From NCBI GenBank assembly GCA_934101625.1, contig CAKORV010000017.1, positions 1 to 22,159 on the forward strand: a stretch of DNA of 22,159 nucleotides. The letters run 5' to 3'. The notes beneath the pieces were generated by a model that saw nothing but the letters and a program-made list of their open reading frames with translations, did no database searches and was not told the DNA's origin. Each line of letters opens with the position of its first letter. The first letter of the stretch is position 1. Of the stretch, positions 15,321 to 21,767 are shown piece by piece. This stretch comes from an uncultured Bacilli bacterium (GTDB lineage Bacteria; Bacillota_I; Bacilli_A; RF39; UBA660). A program made the position numbers and the translations under genes.

Positions 15321-15998
15321 ATGAAAATAATAGATTTAAATGCTATGGATGAATTAAACTCATTTTTTCATTTTACAAACATAGGTAATCTAGAAAGTAT
15401 AGAAAATAAAGGCTTATTACCAAAAAAAGGTGAAAATGCATTTAGTTTAGAACGAACAGAAAAAATTTTCTTTTCAAAAGGAGGAATAGGTACTTTAGAA
15501 ATAATAGATGCGTGGATTAGATGGAGAATATATAAAACTATTCAAGCATTCTATGAAGCACATAATTTAAGTAATTGCAAAGAAGCATTTATAACTGGAA
15601 AAGGTTATACTAAAGAAATAATTGAAAAAACATTTATTGATTTCTATAATTACATAAGTAATTGTGTATATCTTAAGTTAGATTTAAAAGAGCATGAAGA
15701 TTTTGCTTATGATGATATAGATGAAATAAAAAAATATTTTAAAAAAGATGAAATGTTAAAGAAAATGTATGGACCCTATTCAAATATAGACACTCCTATA
15801 ATGGAAAATTGGAATATGCATACATTTGCTAATAGAACAATTTCACCAGACAAACTTAGTATAATTGAATTAAATGAAAACTCAAATGCATTATGTATAA
15901 TTAAAAAACTAGCAGAAAAATATTCATGTGATAATTTATATTACTTAAATGAATTTCTAGCATTTACAAACGAATATGACAATAAAAGAAGTTTATAA
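15321..15998 (+). CDS. Uncharacterised protein with ART/PARP-like N-terminal pattern
   Basis: A 225-aa soluble protein without signal or membrane segments. Its N-terminus shows 'FFHFTNIGNLESIENKGLLP' (15-34), then 'GENAFSL' and 'KIFFSKGG' (48-55). This H-x-T ... NLxSIxxxGLxP ... G ... (Y/F)FS order is how ADP-ribosyltransferase-fold proteins (PARP/DarT/Tpt1-like) begin, with the His contacting NAD and the aromatic-Ser strand following. A helical middle carries many aromatic residues ('DAWIRWRIYKTIQAFYEAH'), and later blocks include 'YGPYSNIDTPIMENWNMHTFANRTISP'. The catalytic Glu cannot be placed. AGGAGG at 15305-15310 is an unusually strong ribosome site, and the gene has its own promoter. 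No antitoxin-like partner lies beside it. ART relationship is an inference from the pattern; the function is unknown. Confidence 0.65.
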   Translation: MKIIDLNAMDELNSFFHFTNIGNLESIENKGLLPKKGENAFSLERTEKIFFSKGGIGTLEIIDAWIRWRIYKTIQAFYEAHNLSNCKEAFITGKGYTKEIIEKTFIDFYNYISNCVYLKLDLKEHEDFAYDDIDEIKKYFKKDEMLKKMYGPYSNIDTPIMENWNMHTFANRTISPDKLSIIELNENSNALCIIKKLAEKYSCDNLYYLNEFLAFTNEYDNKRSL

Positions 15999-16007
15999 CG
16001 AATTTTT

Positions 16008-16030
16008 AAATGTAAATACATTATTTTTCT
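16008..16030 (+). terminator. Weak terminator-like hairpin after 15321 gene
   Basis: AATGTA/TACATT (16009-16014 with 16017-16022) with a very tight loop, followed by 'attttt'. The stem is short and the T run interrupted, so this is tentative. Confidence 0.35.
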
Positions 16031-16033
16031 ATC

Positions 16034-16062
16034 TTGAACAATACCAAACTATGTATTATAAT
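16034..16062 (+). promoter_or_regulatory. Promoter for the SipW-like peptidase
   Basis: TTGAAC at 16034-16039, a 17-bp spacer and a perfect TATAAT at 16057-16062. The following 'TATTATAG..TAGGTGA' leader is repeated before the gene at 17352. Confidence 0.75.
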
Positions 16063-16083
16063 TATTATAGTAGGTGAAAATCA

Positions 16084-16722
16084 ATGAAGATAAAAGATAA
16101 AAAAGGGTATAAAATATTTAACGTCATTTCAAAAACTATATCTTGGTGTGTATTAACAATATTAATGATTATTGGAGCATTTTTAATAGCATACATTGCT
16201 ATAAATAAAATTGCTCAAGCAAAAGGAGAAAGAGCTCCACTAGGCTTATACACTATAATTAGTCCTAGTATGACTCCAAAAATACAAGTTTATGATGTTG
16301 TATTTGTAGTAAAAACAGATCCAAATGATATTCAAATTGGAGATATAATATCATATTATAGTACAAATAGTTATTTTGGTACAACACCAATTACCCACAG
16401 GGTAGTTGAAAAATTCAATACAAACTATGGTATAACATTTAGAACACAAGGAGATGCCAATCCAGTACCAGATGAAGAAATAATAATGAGTGATCATGTT
16501 ATAGGTACTGTAAGATATGTTATTCCACAGTTAGGAAGAATACAATTTTTCCTAGCAAGTAAAGGTGGATGGTTCATTGCAATATTAGTACCAGCATTTG
16601 GTATCATAATATATGATATAATAAAACTAGTAAAATTAATAAAGGTTAAAAACAAAATGAGCCAAATAAAAACATATGAAGAAGAAGATAAAACACCTGT
16701 AAGAAAACGTAGCAAAAAATAA
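16084..16722 (+). CDS. sipW: SipW-like (ER-type) signal peptidase I
   Basis: A 212-aa membrane serine protease that removes signal peptides from exported proteins. It is of the ER/archaeal S26B type: catalytic S62 in 'SPSMTP', and H105 in 'THRVVE' where ordinary bacterial type I peptidases have a lysine. The box E region 'QGDANPVPD' (122-130) is present. One helix spans about 17-40 and a second about 161-182, followed by a basic tail ('KTPVRKRSKK'). In Bacillus, SipW processes the matrix proteins TasA and TapA, whose genes lie beside it. Here the next two genes also encode short exported proteins, one with a TasA/CalY-like start. The ribosome site AGGTG lies 7 nt before ATG 16084. A terminator follows immediately, so the neighbours use separate promoters. 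Confidence 0.93.
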   Translation: MKIKDKKGYKIFNVISKTISWCVLTILMIIGAFLIAYIAINKIAQAKGERAPLGLYTIISPSMTPKIQVYDVVFVVKTDPNDIQIGDIISYYSTNSYFGTTPITHRVVEKFNTNYGITFRTQGDANPVPDEEIIMSDHVIGTVRYVIPQLGRIQFFLASKGGWFIAILVPAFGIIIYDIIKLVKLIKVKNKMSQIKTYEEEDKTPVRKRSKK

Positions 16723-16737
16723 TTGCTATGTTTTTTT
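16703..16737 (+). terminator. Rho-independent terminator after sipW
   Basis: ACGTAGCAA/TTGCTATGT (16707-16715 with 16723-16731, one G-U) has a loop containing the stop codon and a T run to 16737. The T run merges into the -35 box of the next promoter. Confidence 0.85.
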
Positions 16738-16764
16738 GACAAACAAATAAAAATGTAGTAGAAT
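16736..16764 (+). promoter_or_regulatory. Strong promoter for the 16787 gene
   Basis: A consensus TTGACA at 16736-16741, a 17-bp spacer and TAGAAT at 16759-16764. The -35 shares its first bases with the sipW terminator T run. Confidence 0.8.
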
Positions 16765-16786
16765 ATAACCCATTTATGGGGGAAAT

Positions 16787-17278
16787 ATGAATATAAATAA
16801 ACAAATAATTACTACAATATCAGAAATAATTTTTTTAATACTATTTACTATCTTTACTAACAAAATATGGAATAACTTATCAATAAACAAATCAATATCA
16901 ACAACATACTTAAATAAAAAAAACTTAATACCATTAAATTTCAATATAGAAAATAACTTAAAAAATTTAACTAATGAATATAACGAAAAGGAATATGTAA
17001 AATTAAACATTCAAAACTTATCAGACATAGACAAAGATTATACAATATATTTTATAATAGATAACGATATCAATATAGATAACATAAAATTTAAAATAAA
17101 TGATACAGAAAACTACATAACATCATTAAACTACATAACATTTGAAGAAAAGAAATACTATATAATAGATGAAAACTTAATACAAAAAAATAACTCAATA
17201 CAAGAAAATCTTTACATATGGAATAATAGTAATGACTATAAAAATATAATTTTTAATATAGAATTAGACGAATTATAA
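16787..17278 (+). CDS. Short exported beta-rich protein, candidate SipW substrate
   Basis: A 163-aa protein, not recognised by name. Residues 8-26 ('TTISEIIFLILFTIFTNKI') form an N-terminal hydrophobic signal or anchor, with the rest outside. The exported part is rich in Asn, Ile, Lys and Tyr and reads as alternating strands: 'EYVKLNIQNLSDIDKDYTIYF', 'INIDNIKFKIND', 'YYIIDENLI' and 'YKNIIFNIELDEL'. 'VKLNIQNLSD...YTIYF' resembles the way a beta-sandwich strand pair starts in TasA/pilin-like proteins ('hNV.N.s....Y.I'). No sorting signal or lipobox is present. A near-consensus promoter and the ribosome site GGGGGA directly precede the start, suggesting high expression. It follows sipW and precedes the TasA-like gene. 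A matrix or fibre role is inferred from location and shape only. Confidence 0.75.
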   Translation: MNINKQIITTISEIIFLILFTIFTNKIWNNLSINKSISTTYLNKKNLIPLNFNIENNLKNLTNEYNEKEYVKLNIQNLSDIDKDYTIYFIIDNDINIDNIKFKINDTENYITSLNYITFEEKKYYIIDENLIQKNNSIQENLYIWNNSNDYKNIIFNIELDEL

Positions 17279-17298
17279 GTAAAATAACAAATTTTATA

Positions 17299-17327
17299 TT
17301 GAACAGAATGACTTTTTGTTATAAAAT
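17299..17327 (+). promoter_or_regulatory. Possible promoter for the 17352 gene
   Basis: TTGAAC at 17299-17304, a 17-bp spacer and TAAAAT at 17322-17327 (TATAAA at 17320 is an alternative). The -35 TTGAACA and the downstream TATTATAG...TAGGTGA match the sipW promoter region. Confidence 0.4.
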
Positions 17328-17351
17328 ATTATTATAGCATAGGTGATAAAA

Positions 17352-18038
17352 ATGGGATTGGAAAAAATGCTTAATAGAGAAATAAAATTAACAATAGCCG
17401 TTGTATGCTTGGTAACAACGCTTTTTATCATGTTCTCATATTCAGTATTCAAAGTGGAATCAACAGGTGAAACGAGTACAATAACATTTGGTGATATTAA
17501 ATTAACATTTTGTACAGATTCTTCATGTGAAAGTAGCATTTCAAATATGGGAAATATAATAGGAACTCAAACAAATGGTACAACTACTACATATGTTCCA
17601 ATATATCCACAAAATGATCCAACAACAACAGATGAATGGAACGAATTAACTCCATACATATTTAAAATAACAAATTCAGGTAGTTTACCTTTAACAGTAT
17701 CTTTATTCTTAGAAAAAGATGAAACAGCAAGTACATATACATACAATAGAGATGTTAATGGTACAACATATGAAGAAACATTTAATGAAGCAGTAGATGA
17801 CTCTGAAATAAAAATAGCACTTGGAGAGTATACAAGTACACCAACTATTAAATTGTATTCAGACACTGTAACTACAGAAGGAAATCATAAATTAGCAGAA
17901 AACATATATCTAGAACCTAATGCATCAAAAACATATAAATTATATGCTTGGTTAAAATCAGATGCAACAAATGCTAGTCAAGGAAAATACTTTGTAACAT
18001 TAATCACAGCACATGGAGAATATATTCCAGAATCTTAA
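17352..18038 (+). CDS. TasA/CalY-like exported protein with SipW-type signal
   Basis: A 228-aa exported protein. The N-terminus has the layout of SipW-dependent substrates: a basic stretch, a hydrophobic segment (13-30, 'LTIAVVCLVTTLFIMFSY'), then 'SYSVFKVES' and 'STITFGDIKLTF' (42-53), equivalent to the 'aYAxF...N.fTaG.l.l' seen in TasA and camelysin. A C54/C59 pair follows. The rest is a beta-sandwich-like domain with 'YIFKITNSGSLPLTVSLFLEKD' and 'NIYLEPNASKTYKLYAWLKSD', the latter typical of TasA-family strands that close on 'G.YF.t.I.a'. ATG 17352 is chosen over GTG 17343, because that GTG is part of the ribosome site AGGTG. Downstream lies a terminator. A role in extracellular fibres or matrix is inferred; it is too divergent to call TasA itself. 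Confidence 0.75.
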   Translation: MGLEKMLNREIKLTIAVVCLVTTLFIMFSYSVFKVESTGETSTITFGDIKLTFCTDSSCESSISNMGNIIGTQTNGTTTTYVPIYPQNDPTTTDEWNELTPYIFKITNSGSLPLTVSLFLEKDETASTYTYNRDVNGTTYEETFNEAVDDSEIKIALGEYTSTPTIKLYSDTVTTEGNHKLAENIYLEPNASKTYKLYAWLKSDATNASQGKYFVTLITAHGEYIPES

Positions 18039-18067
18039 CATTTAGAAAAATATCTAAATGTTTTTTT
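18038..18067 (+). terminator. Rho-independent terminator after TasA-like gene
   Basis: ACATTTAGA/TCTAAATGT (18038-18046 with 18053-18061), an AAAATA loop, then T to 18067. The same stem sequence is used again at 19760. Confidence 0.9.
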
Positions 18068-18096
18068 ATTTTATTCTATGAAAATGATAAAAATTA

Positions 18097-18105
18097 TGTT
18101 ATTAT
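18097..18105 (+). promoter_or_regulatory. Possible extended -10 for the wall-protein gene
   Basis: TGTTATTAT (18097-18105) lies 22 nt upstream of ATG 18128 with no clear -35. The Shine-Dalgarno AGGAG is at 18112-18116. Confidence 0.35.
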
Positions 18106-18127
18106 TAAAATAGGAGAGTGATACAAA

Positions 18128-19753
18128 ATGAAGAAAGCATTAAAAATGTTTTCACTTACATTATTTGCATTCATAGCACTAGGTGTAACTAATGTAAAAG
18201 CTGATGGTACATTAAATTACATACTACCAGATGGCACAACTAAAAGTATTGTTATAAAAGATGATGATACTAGAACAATTTTAGATTTAAAAAAAGAAAT
18301 ATCTAAAGAAGCTAACATTGATGTTGAGCATTTGCTATTAAGAAATGAAAGTAATTATTATGAAAATGATGAAGCTCAATTAGCAGAAAATTTATATTTT
18401 TCTGAAACAGGAACCTTAACTTATACAGTAGTTGAAAGAAAAGAAATTGAAGAAGAAGAGCTTACTATGAAAGCAGTAAAACCAACTACTGAAGAGGAAA
18501 AAATTGCTTTTCAAGAAACATTTGCTTTTCAAGAATTACCTGGTTATTATCTAACAAATTGTAATGAAGCATATAATGAATGCGATATAGTATACTTCAC
18601 AACAGGAAAACTTTATAAAAGAGTTAAAATTAACTTTACTTATGATGAAAATGAAAAAAAGATAGTTGACTCTATAGTAAAAAAATTAAACGGTAAAACA
18701 ATGTTCGAATTAAAAGATTTAGAATTTGTTAATTATTGGGTATATGGCGGATCACCTATAAACTACTCAAGTGAATTTAAAAGTGCTATTGACTATAAAA
18801 ACTTCTATTTAGATGTAAGAGCTGGTTCATGTGATCCATTTGAAACTACTGCATTTGGAATAGCAACATTTATTTATAATGGAACATTATATGCTTCATT
18901 TGGAGAATTTGGTGTAGAAAGCAAAAATGTATTATATGTACCAGATGACACAAAAGATGAAGATATTATGAAAACTATTCAAGAGAGAATAGATAATTAT
19001 ATTGGAAAAGGAATTGTAGAGATATCTAAATATGATACATCTCTTCAAAAATACATAGATGATACAATAAACTATTATCTACAATTTGTTAATCCAAATG
19101 GAAGTGAAGAAGAAAAACAAGCATATAAAGATGAAGTTAACAAACTAAAAGAACTATCTTCAGATGGAATATTCTATATTGCAAAAATAGGAAAAAAAGA
19201 AAAATTATTCTTAGTAAAAAAGGATAGTAACAAAGTGTATACTCCATCATATAAAACTTCAGATATAAAAACAAACATAACAATAACATCAACTGATAAC
19301 ACATTACCATTAGATACTCTAATACAAGTAAAAGAATTAACTAGTGGTGAAGAATATGACAAGATAATTAAAATATTAAACACAACTAATAATGATATGT
19401 TTGATTTAAAACTATTCTCTAATTCAACAAATAAATATATAACTAAACTAAATGATGGATCATTTGAAGTAAGAATTCCAATAAAAGATGAATTAAAAGA
19501 CAAAGACTTAGTTGTATATTATGTAAATAATAATGGTGAAAAAGAAGAATATGAAGTAAAAGTAGAAAATGGAGAAGCAGTATTTAATACTAATCACTTT
19601 AGTATATATACACTTGCTGAAAGAGCTTCAACTATTCAAGAAATAGAAAACCCACAAACTGGAGATAACATCATAACTTACATACTTATTGGTTCTATTT
19701 CAATGATAGCCTTATTAGGATGTACATTATATTTAAAGAAAAATCATAAATAA
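18128..19753 (+). CDS. Wall-anchored surface protein with ubiquitin-like N-terminal domain
   Basis: A 541-aa exported protein. Residues 1-25 are a signal peptide ending in 'NVKA'. Residues about 28-104 follow the ubiquitin fold plan: strand 'LNYILPDG', strand 'TKSIVIKDDDT', helix 'ILDLKKEISKEANI', strand 'EHLLLRN', then '...QLAENLYFSETGTLTYTVV', closely parallel to ubiquitin's 'TLHLVLR' end. An acidic linker follows, then an unrecognised middle domain (about 125-330) with three cysteines (two in 'TNCNEAYNECD'). Next comes a beta domain closing on 'FNTNHFSIYTLAE', common in Bacillota wall proteins. The C-terminus is a sorting signal: NPQTG (508-512), a hydrophobic stretch and 'LKKNHK'. No sortase is in the window. 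The function is unknown; adhesion or matrix attachment is plausible given the sipW neighbourhood. The ubiquitin-like call is from pattern only. Confidence 0.85.
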   Translation: MKKALKMFSLTLFAFIALGVTNVKADGTLNYILPDGTTKSIVIKDDDTRTILDLKKEISKEANIDVEHLLLRNESNYYENDEAQLAENLYFSETGTLTYTVVERKEIEEEELTMKAVKPTTEEEKIAFQETFAFQELPGYYLTNCNEAYNECDIVYFTTGKLYKRVKINFTYDENEKKIVDSIVKKLNGKTMFELKDLEFVNYWVYGGSPINYSSEFKSAIDYKNFYLDVRAGSCDPFETTAFGIATFIYNGTLYASFGEFGVESKNVLYVPDDTKDEDIMKTIQERIDNYIGKGIVEISKYDTSLQKYIDDTINYYLQFVNPNGSEEEKQAYKDEVNKLKELSSDGIFYIAKIGKKEKLFLVKKDSNKVYTPSYKTSDIKTNITITSTDNTLPLDTLIQVKELTSGEEYDKIIKILNTTNNDMFDLKLFSNSTNKYITKLNDGSFEVRIPIKDELKDKDLVVYYVNNNGEKEEYEVKVENGEAVFNTNHFSIYTLAERASTIQEIENPQTGDNIITYILIGSISMIALLGCTLYLKKNHK

Positions 19754-19759
19754 AAAATA

Positions 19760-19790
19760 AACATTTAGACCTAAAAATCTAAATGTTTTT
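19760..19790. terminator. Bidirectional terminator between converging genes
   Basis: AACATTTAGA/TCTAAATGTT (19760-19769 with 19778-19787) with an 8-nt loop. On the plus strand a T run to 19790 follows; on the minus strand the A-rich 19751-19760 gives a T-rich end. It ends the wall-protein gene and overlaps the stop codon of the permease. Confidence 0.88.
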
Positions 19791-20556
19791 CTATTACACT
19801 AATAATCTCATAAAGAATTATAGAAAGAATTAACAATATAACAATACCACTCATAACTAAAGTTAAATTAAATACTTGACTACCATAAAGAATTAAATAA
19901 CCAATACCTGCCTTGCTAGTAAGAAACTCCCCCATGACTATACCTATTAAGCACATCCCTATATTAATTTTACATGTGTTAATAATAATCTTAAAATTAC
20001 TAGGTAAAAGAACATACTTTAATATTTGATATTCATTCGCACCAAAAATCTTTAATATCTTAATTCTATTCCTATTAGTATTCTTAAGTCCAACAGAAAT
20101 ACTTTGAATACTAACAATAATAGAAATTAAAATAGCCATAGTAATAATACTTCTCTTATTAGCGCCTATCCATATAATTAATATAGGACCCAATGCAACT
20201 TTGGGTAAACTATTAAAAATAGTCAAATAAGGATCAATTATCTTAGAAAAAGTTTGACTCTTATATATAAGTAATGAAACAATAAAACTAATTACTAATG
20301 TTATAAAAAATGCTATTAAAGTTTCACTCAAAGTAACCCATACATGTTTGAACAAATTTCCACTCATAAGTAAACTATAAATATTATTAACAATCCTACT
20401 AGGAGAACTTGTTATAAATGTATTAATAACATTTAATCTAGCTAACACTTCCCATAAACCTATAATAAAAATTCCTATAAATAACTGACTAAATAAAACA
20501 AATAACTTCTTCTTTTTCTCATTCTTAATAAACTTTAATTGTTTATCACTAATCAT
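19771..20556 (-). CDS. ABC transporter permease, NitT/TauT (SsuC-like) family
   Basis: A 261-aa inner-membrane permease with about six helices. The binding-protein-dependent transport domain contains the EAA-type loop that docks on the ATPase ('LKIFGANEYQILKYVLLP', then the helix ending 'GIVMGEF'), with 'NSLPKVALGPILIIW' ahead of it, as in permeases for sulfonates, nitrate, taurine, bicarbonate and thiamine precursors. The substrate is undetermined, because the solute-binding protein is not in view. Start at ATG 20556: AAGGA lies 9 nt upstream, and the upstream TTG 20562 has no ribosome site at a suitable distance. It overlaps the end of the ATPase stub by 8 bp on the same strand. Since that ATPase is truncated, this permease is probably orphaned. 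Confidence 0.92.
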   Translation of the reverse strand: MISDKQLKFIKNEKKKKLFVLFSQLFIGIFIIGLWEVLARLNVINTFITSSPSRIVNNIYSLLMSGNLFKHVWVTLSETLIAFFITLVISFIVSLLIYKSQTFSKIIDPYLTIFNSLPKVALGPILIIWIGANKRSIITMAILISIIVSIQSISVGLKNTNRNRIKILKIFGANEYQILKYVLLPSNFKIIINTCKINIGMCLIGIVMGEFLTSKAGIGYLILYGSQVFNLTLVMSGIVILLILSIILYEIISVIEKHLDF

Positions 20557-20887
20557 TATCAATATCCTTCCAAATCATATCATAATAATAACTAAATTCA
20601 GGAGCCTTTCTATTATTAATAGGATTACTCTTATTACTTAAATTAATATCATAAATATTCTTTACCCTAGCAGGCCTAGTAGTAAGCACTATTATTCTTT
20701 CAGATAAAGAAATGCTTTCTGCAATATCATGACTCACCATAATCACAGTAATTCCTTCATTCTTAATAATTCTATAAATATCATCACTTACTTTTAACCT
20801 AGTTTGATAATCTAATGCCGAAAAAGGTTCATCTAAAAATACTAAATCAGGTTTAGTCGCAAGTGTTCTAATAAGAGCAACTCTTTG
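20549..20887 (-). pseudogene. Truncated ABC transporter ATPase (C-terminal 112 codons)
   Basis: Reading leftward, homology begins abruptly at 'QRVALIRTLATKPDLV', followed by Walker B 'FLDEPFSALD', the D-loop, and the H-loop 'VIMVSHDIAES'. The protein then ends normally ('RPARVKNIYDI...'). The Walker A, Q-loop and 'LSGGMK' half of the signature are missing: directly before the Gln-Arg codons (20882-20887) the reading becomes 'LHCI', with no resemblance to the family. Full proteins are about 240-260 aa. The upstream half has been separated by foreign DNA beginning at about 20888. No ATPase can be made from this piece alone, and no promoter or start is evident for it. It pairs with the permease at 19771. 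Confidence 0.88.
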
Positions 20888-21045
20888 AATGCAGTGAAGA
20901 CATTTTTTGTTAATTTCCTTTATTTATAAGGGTTTGTTTGATACCTGATTCAACCACTTTTTTTTACTTAAAGGATATATTTTTTATTAAAGCTTAACTT
21001 TTTAGTTTAATTAATTTTTTGTTTATATTAAGAAAGTCTTATTCT

Positions 21046-21089
21046 ATATAGGTTTTAAGGAAGTGTCCTAATACAACCTATATTTTTTA
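21046..21089 (+). repeat. Two-tier hairpin near element end, terminator-like on plus strand
   Basis: The outer stem ATATAGGTT/AACCTATAT (21046-21054 with 21075-21083) encloses an inner stem AGGA/TCCT (21058-21061 with 21066-21069). On the plus strand it is followed by TTTTTT at 21083-21088; the minus strand has no T run. Adjacent genes are on the minus strand, so it does not serve them as a normal terminator. Confidence 0.6.
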
Positions 21090-21741
21090 ATTTTTAGAGT
21101 TATTATCTTCAATTTGTTTAGTTTCATTTACATATTGATAGTTTAAAACATTTTCATTTAAAATAGCTGATTTGTTAGTTGCTTTTTCATAAGAATTTCT
21201 TGTATCTTTTGCAACTTGTCCACCTTTACGAGCAACTTTTAAATTTCCTTTAAAACCTTGAGGATTTTCTGATTTTGCTATATCACGAGTGGCAATTTCT
21301 CCTAAATCAGTAAGTAATACTTCTATATCAGTCATATTATCTCTTAAAAATTCTTTTCTAATGCCTTTATATGCTTTATATTCACTTGCTTTCATACCAG
21401 ACCACCTTTTATATATTTCATTAGTAAGCATTGCATAGTGGGAAGGTTTTTCAATGCCACCATCTTTTGTATATCTAATTTATCAGTATTATAGTATTTT
21501 CCATCTGCTGACTTCATCTTCAGTTGGTTAGAATTACTAACCAACTCACTTCCTTCGCTGTTTAATTTGTTTTTATTTAGTAAACCATTAATACTTCTTT
21601 TTTGATATAATTATTATTATTTAATGCTCCAATAATATCAATAACACTAAAATAATATTCTTCTTTTTCTTCATTCCATATACTACGAATAGTACTATTT
21701 TCAAATAAGTTTGTAATTGTTTCTAGTTTATTTTCTTTCAT
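21087..21741 (-). pseudogene. dinD: dinD-like (DNA-damage-inducible protein D / Bro-N) pseudogene
   Basis: The start is ATG 21741 (minus) behind the ribosome site AAAGGTGGTG. The first 54 codons ('MKENKLETITNLFENSTIRS', 'WNEEKEEYYFSVIDIIGAL') match DinD/Bro-N proteins, then a frameshift gives TAA at 21577-21579. The homology continues in another frame (about 21600-21470: 'LNSEGSELVSNSNQLKMKSADGKYY' in shorter pieces), then jumps to a third frame from about 21475 ('DGGIEKPSHYAMLTNEIY', 'RWSGMKASEYKAYKGIRKE') to the natural end. The central stretch, about 70-90 residues compared with a usual length of roughly 280 aa, is missing. The last 114 codons remain open (ATG 21431 to 21087), including 'RDNMTDIEVLLTDLGEIATR'. 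DinD proteins are LexA-controlled or phage-borne; an accessory gene on the element is a fitting setting. Confidence 0.85.
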
Positions 21742-21767
21742 TTTTTCACCACCTTTTATTAACTATT

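Noticed and set aside
17343..17351. GTG 17343 as start of the TasA-like gene
   Set aside because: The GTG is part of the AGGTG ribosome site for ATG 17352.
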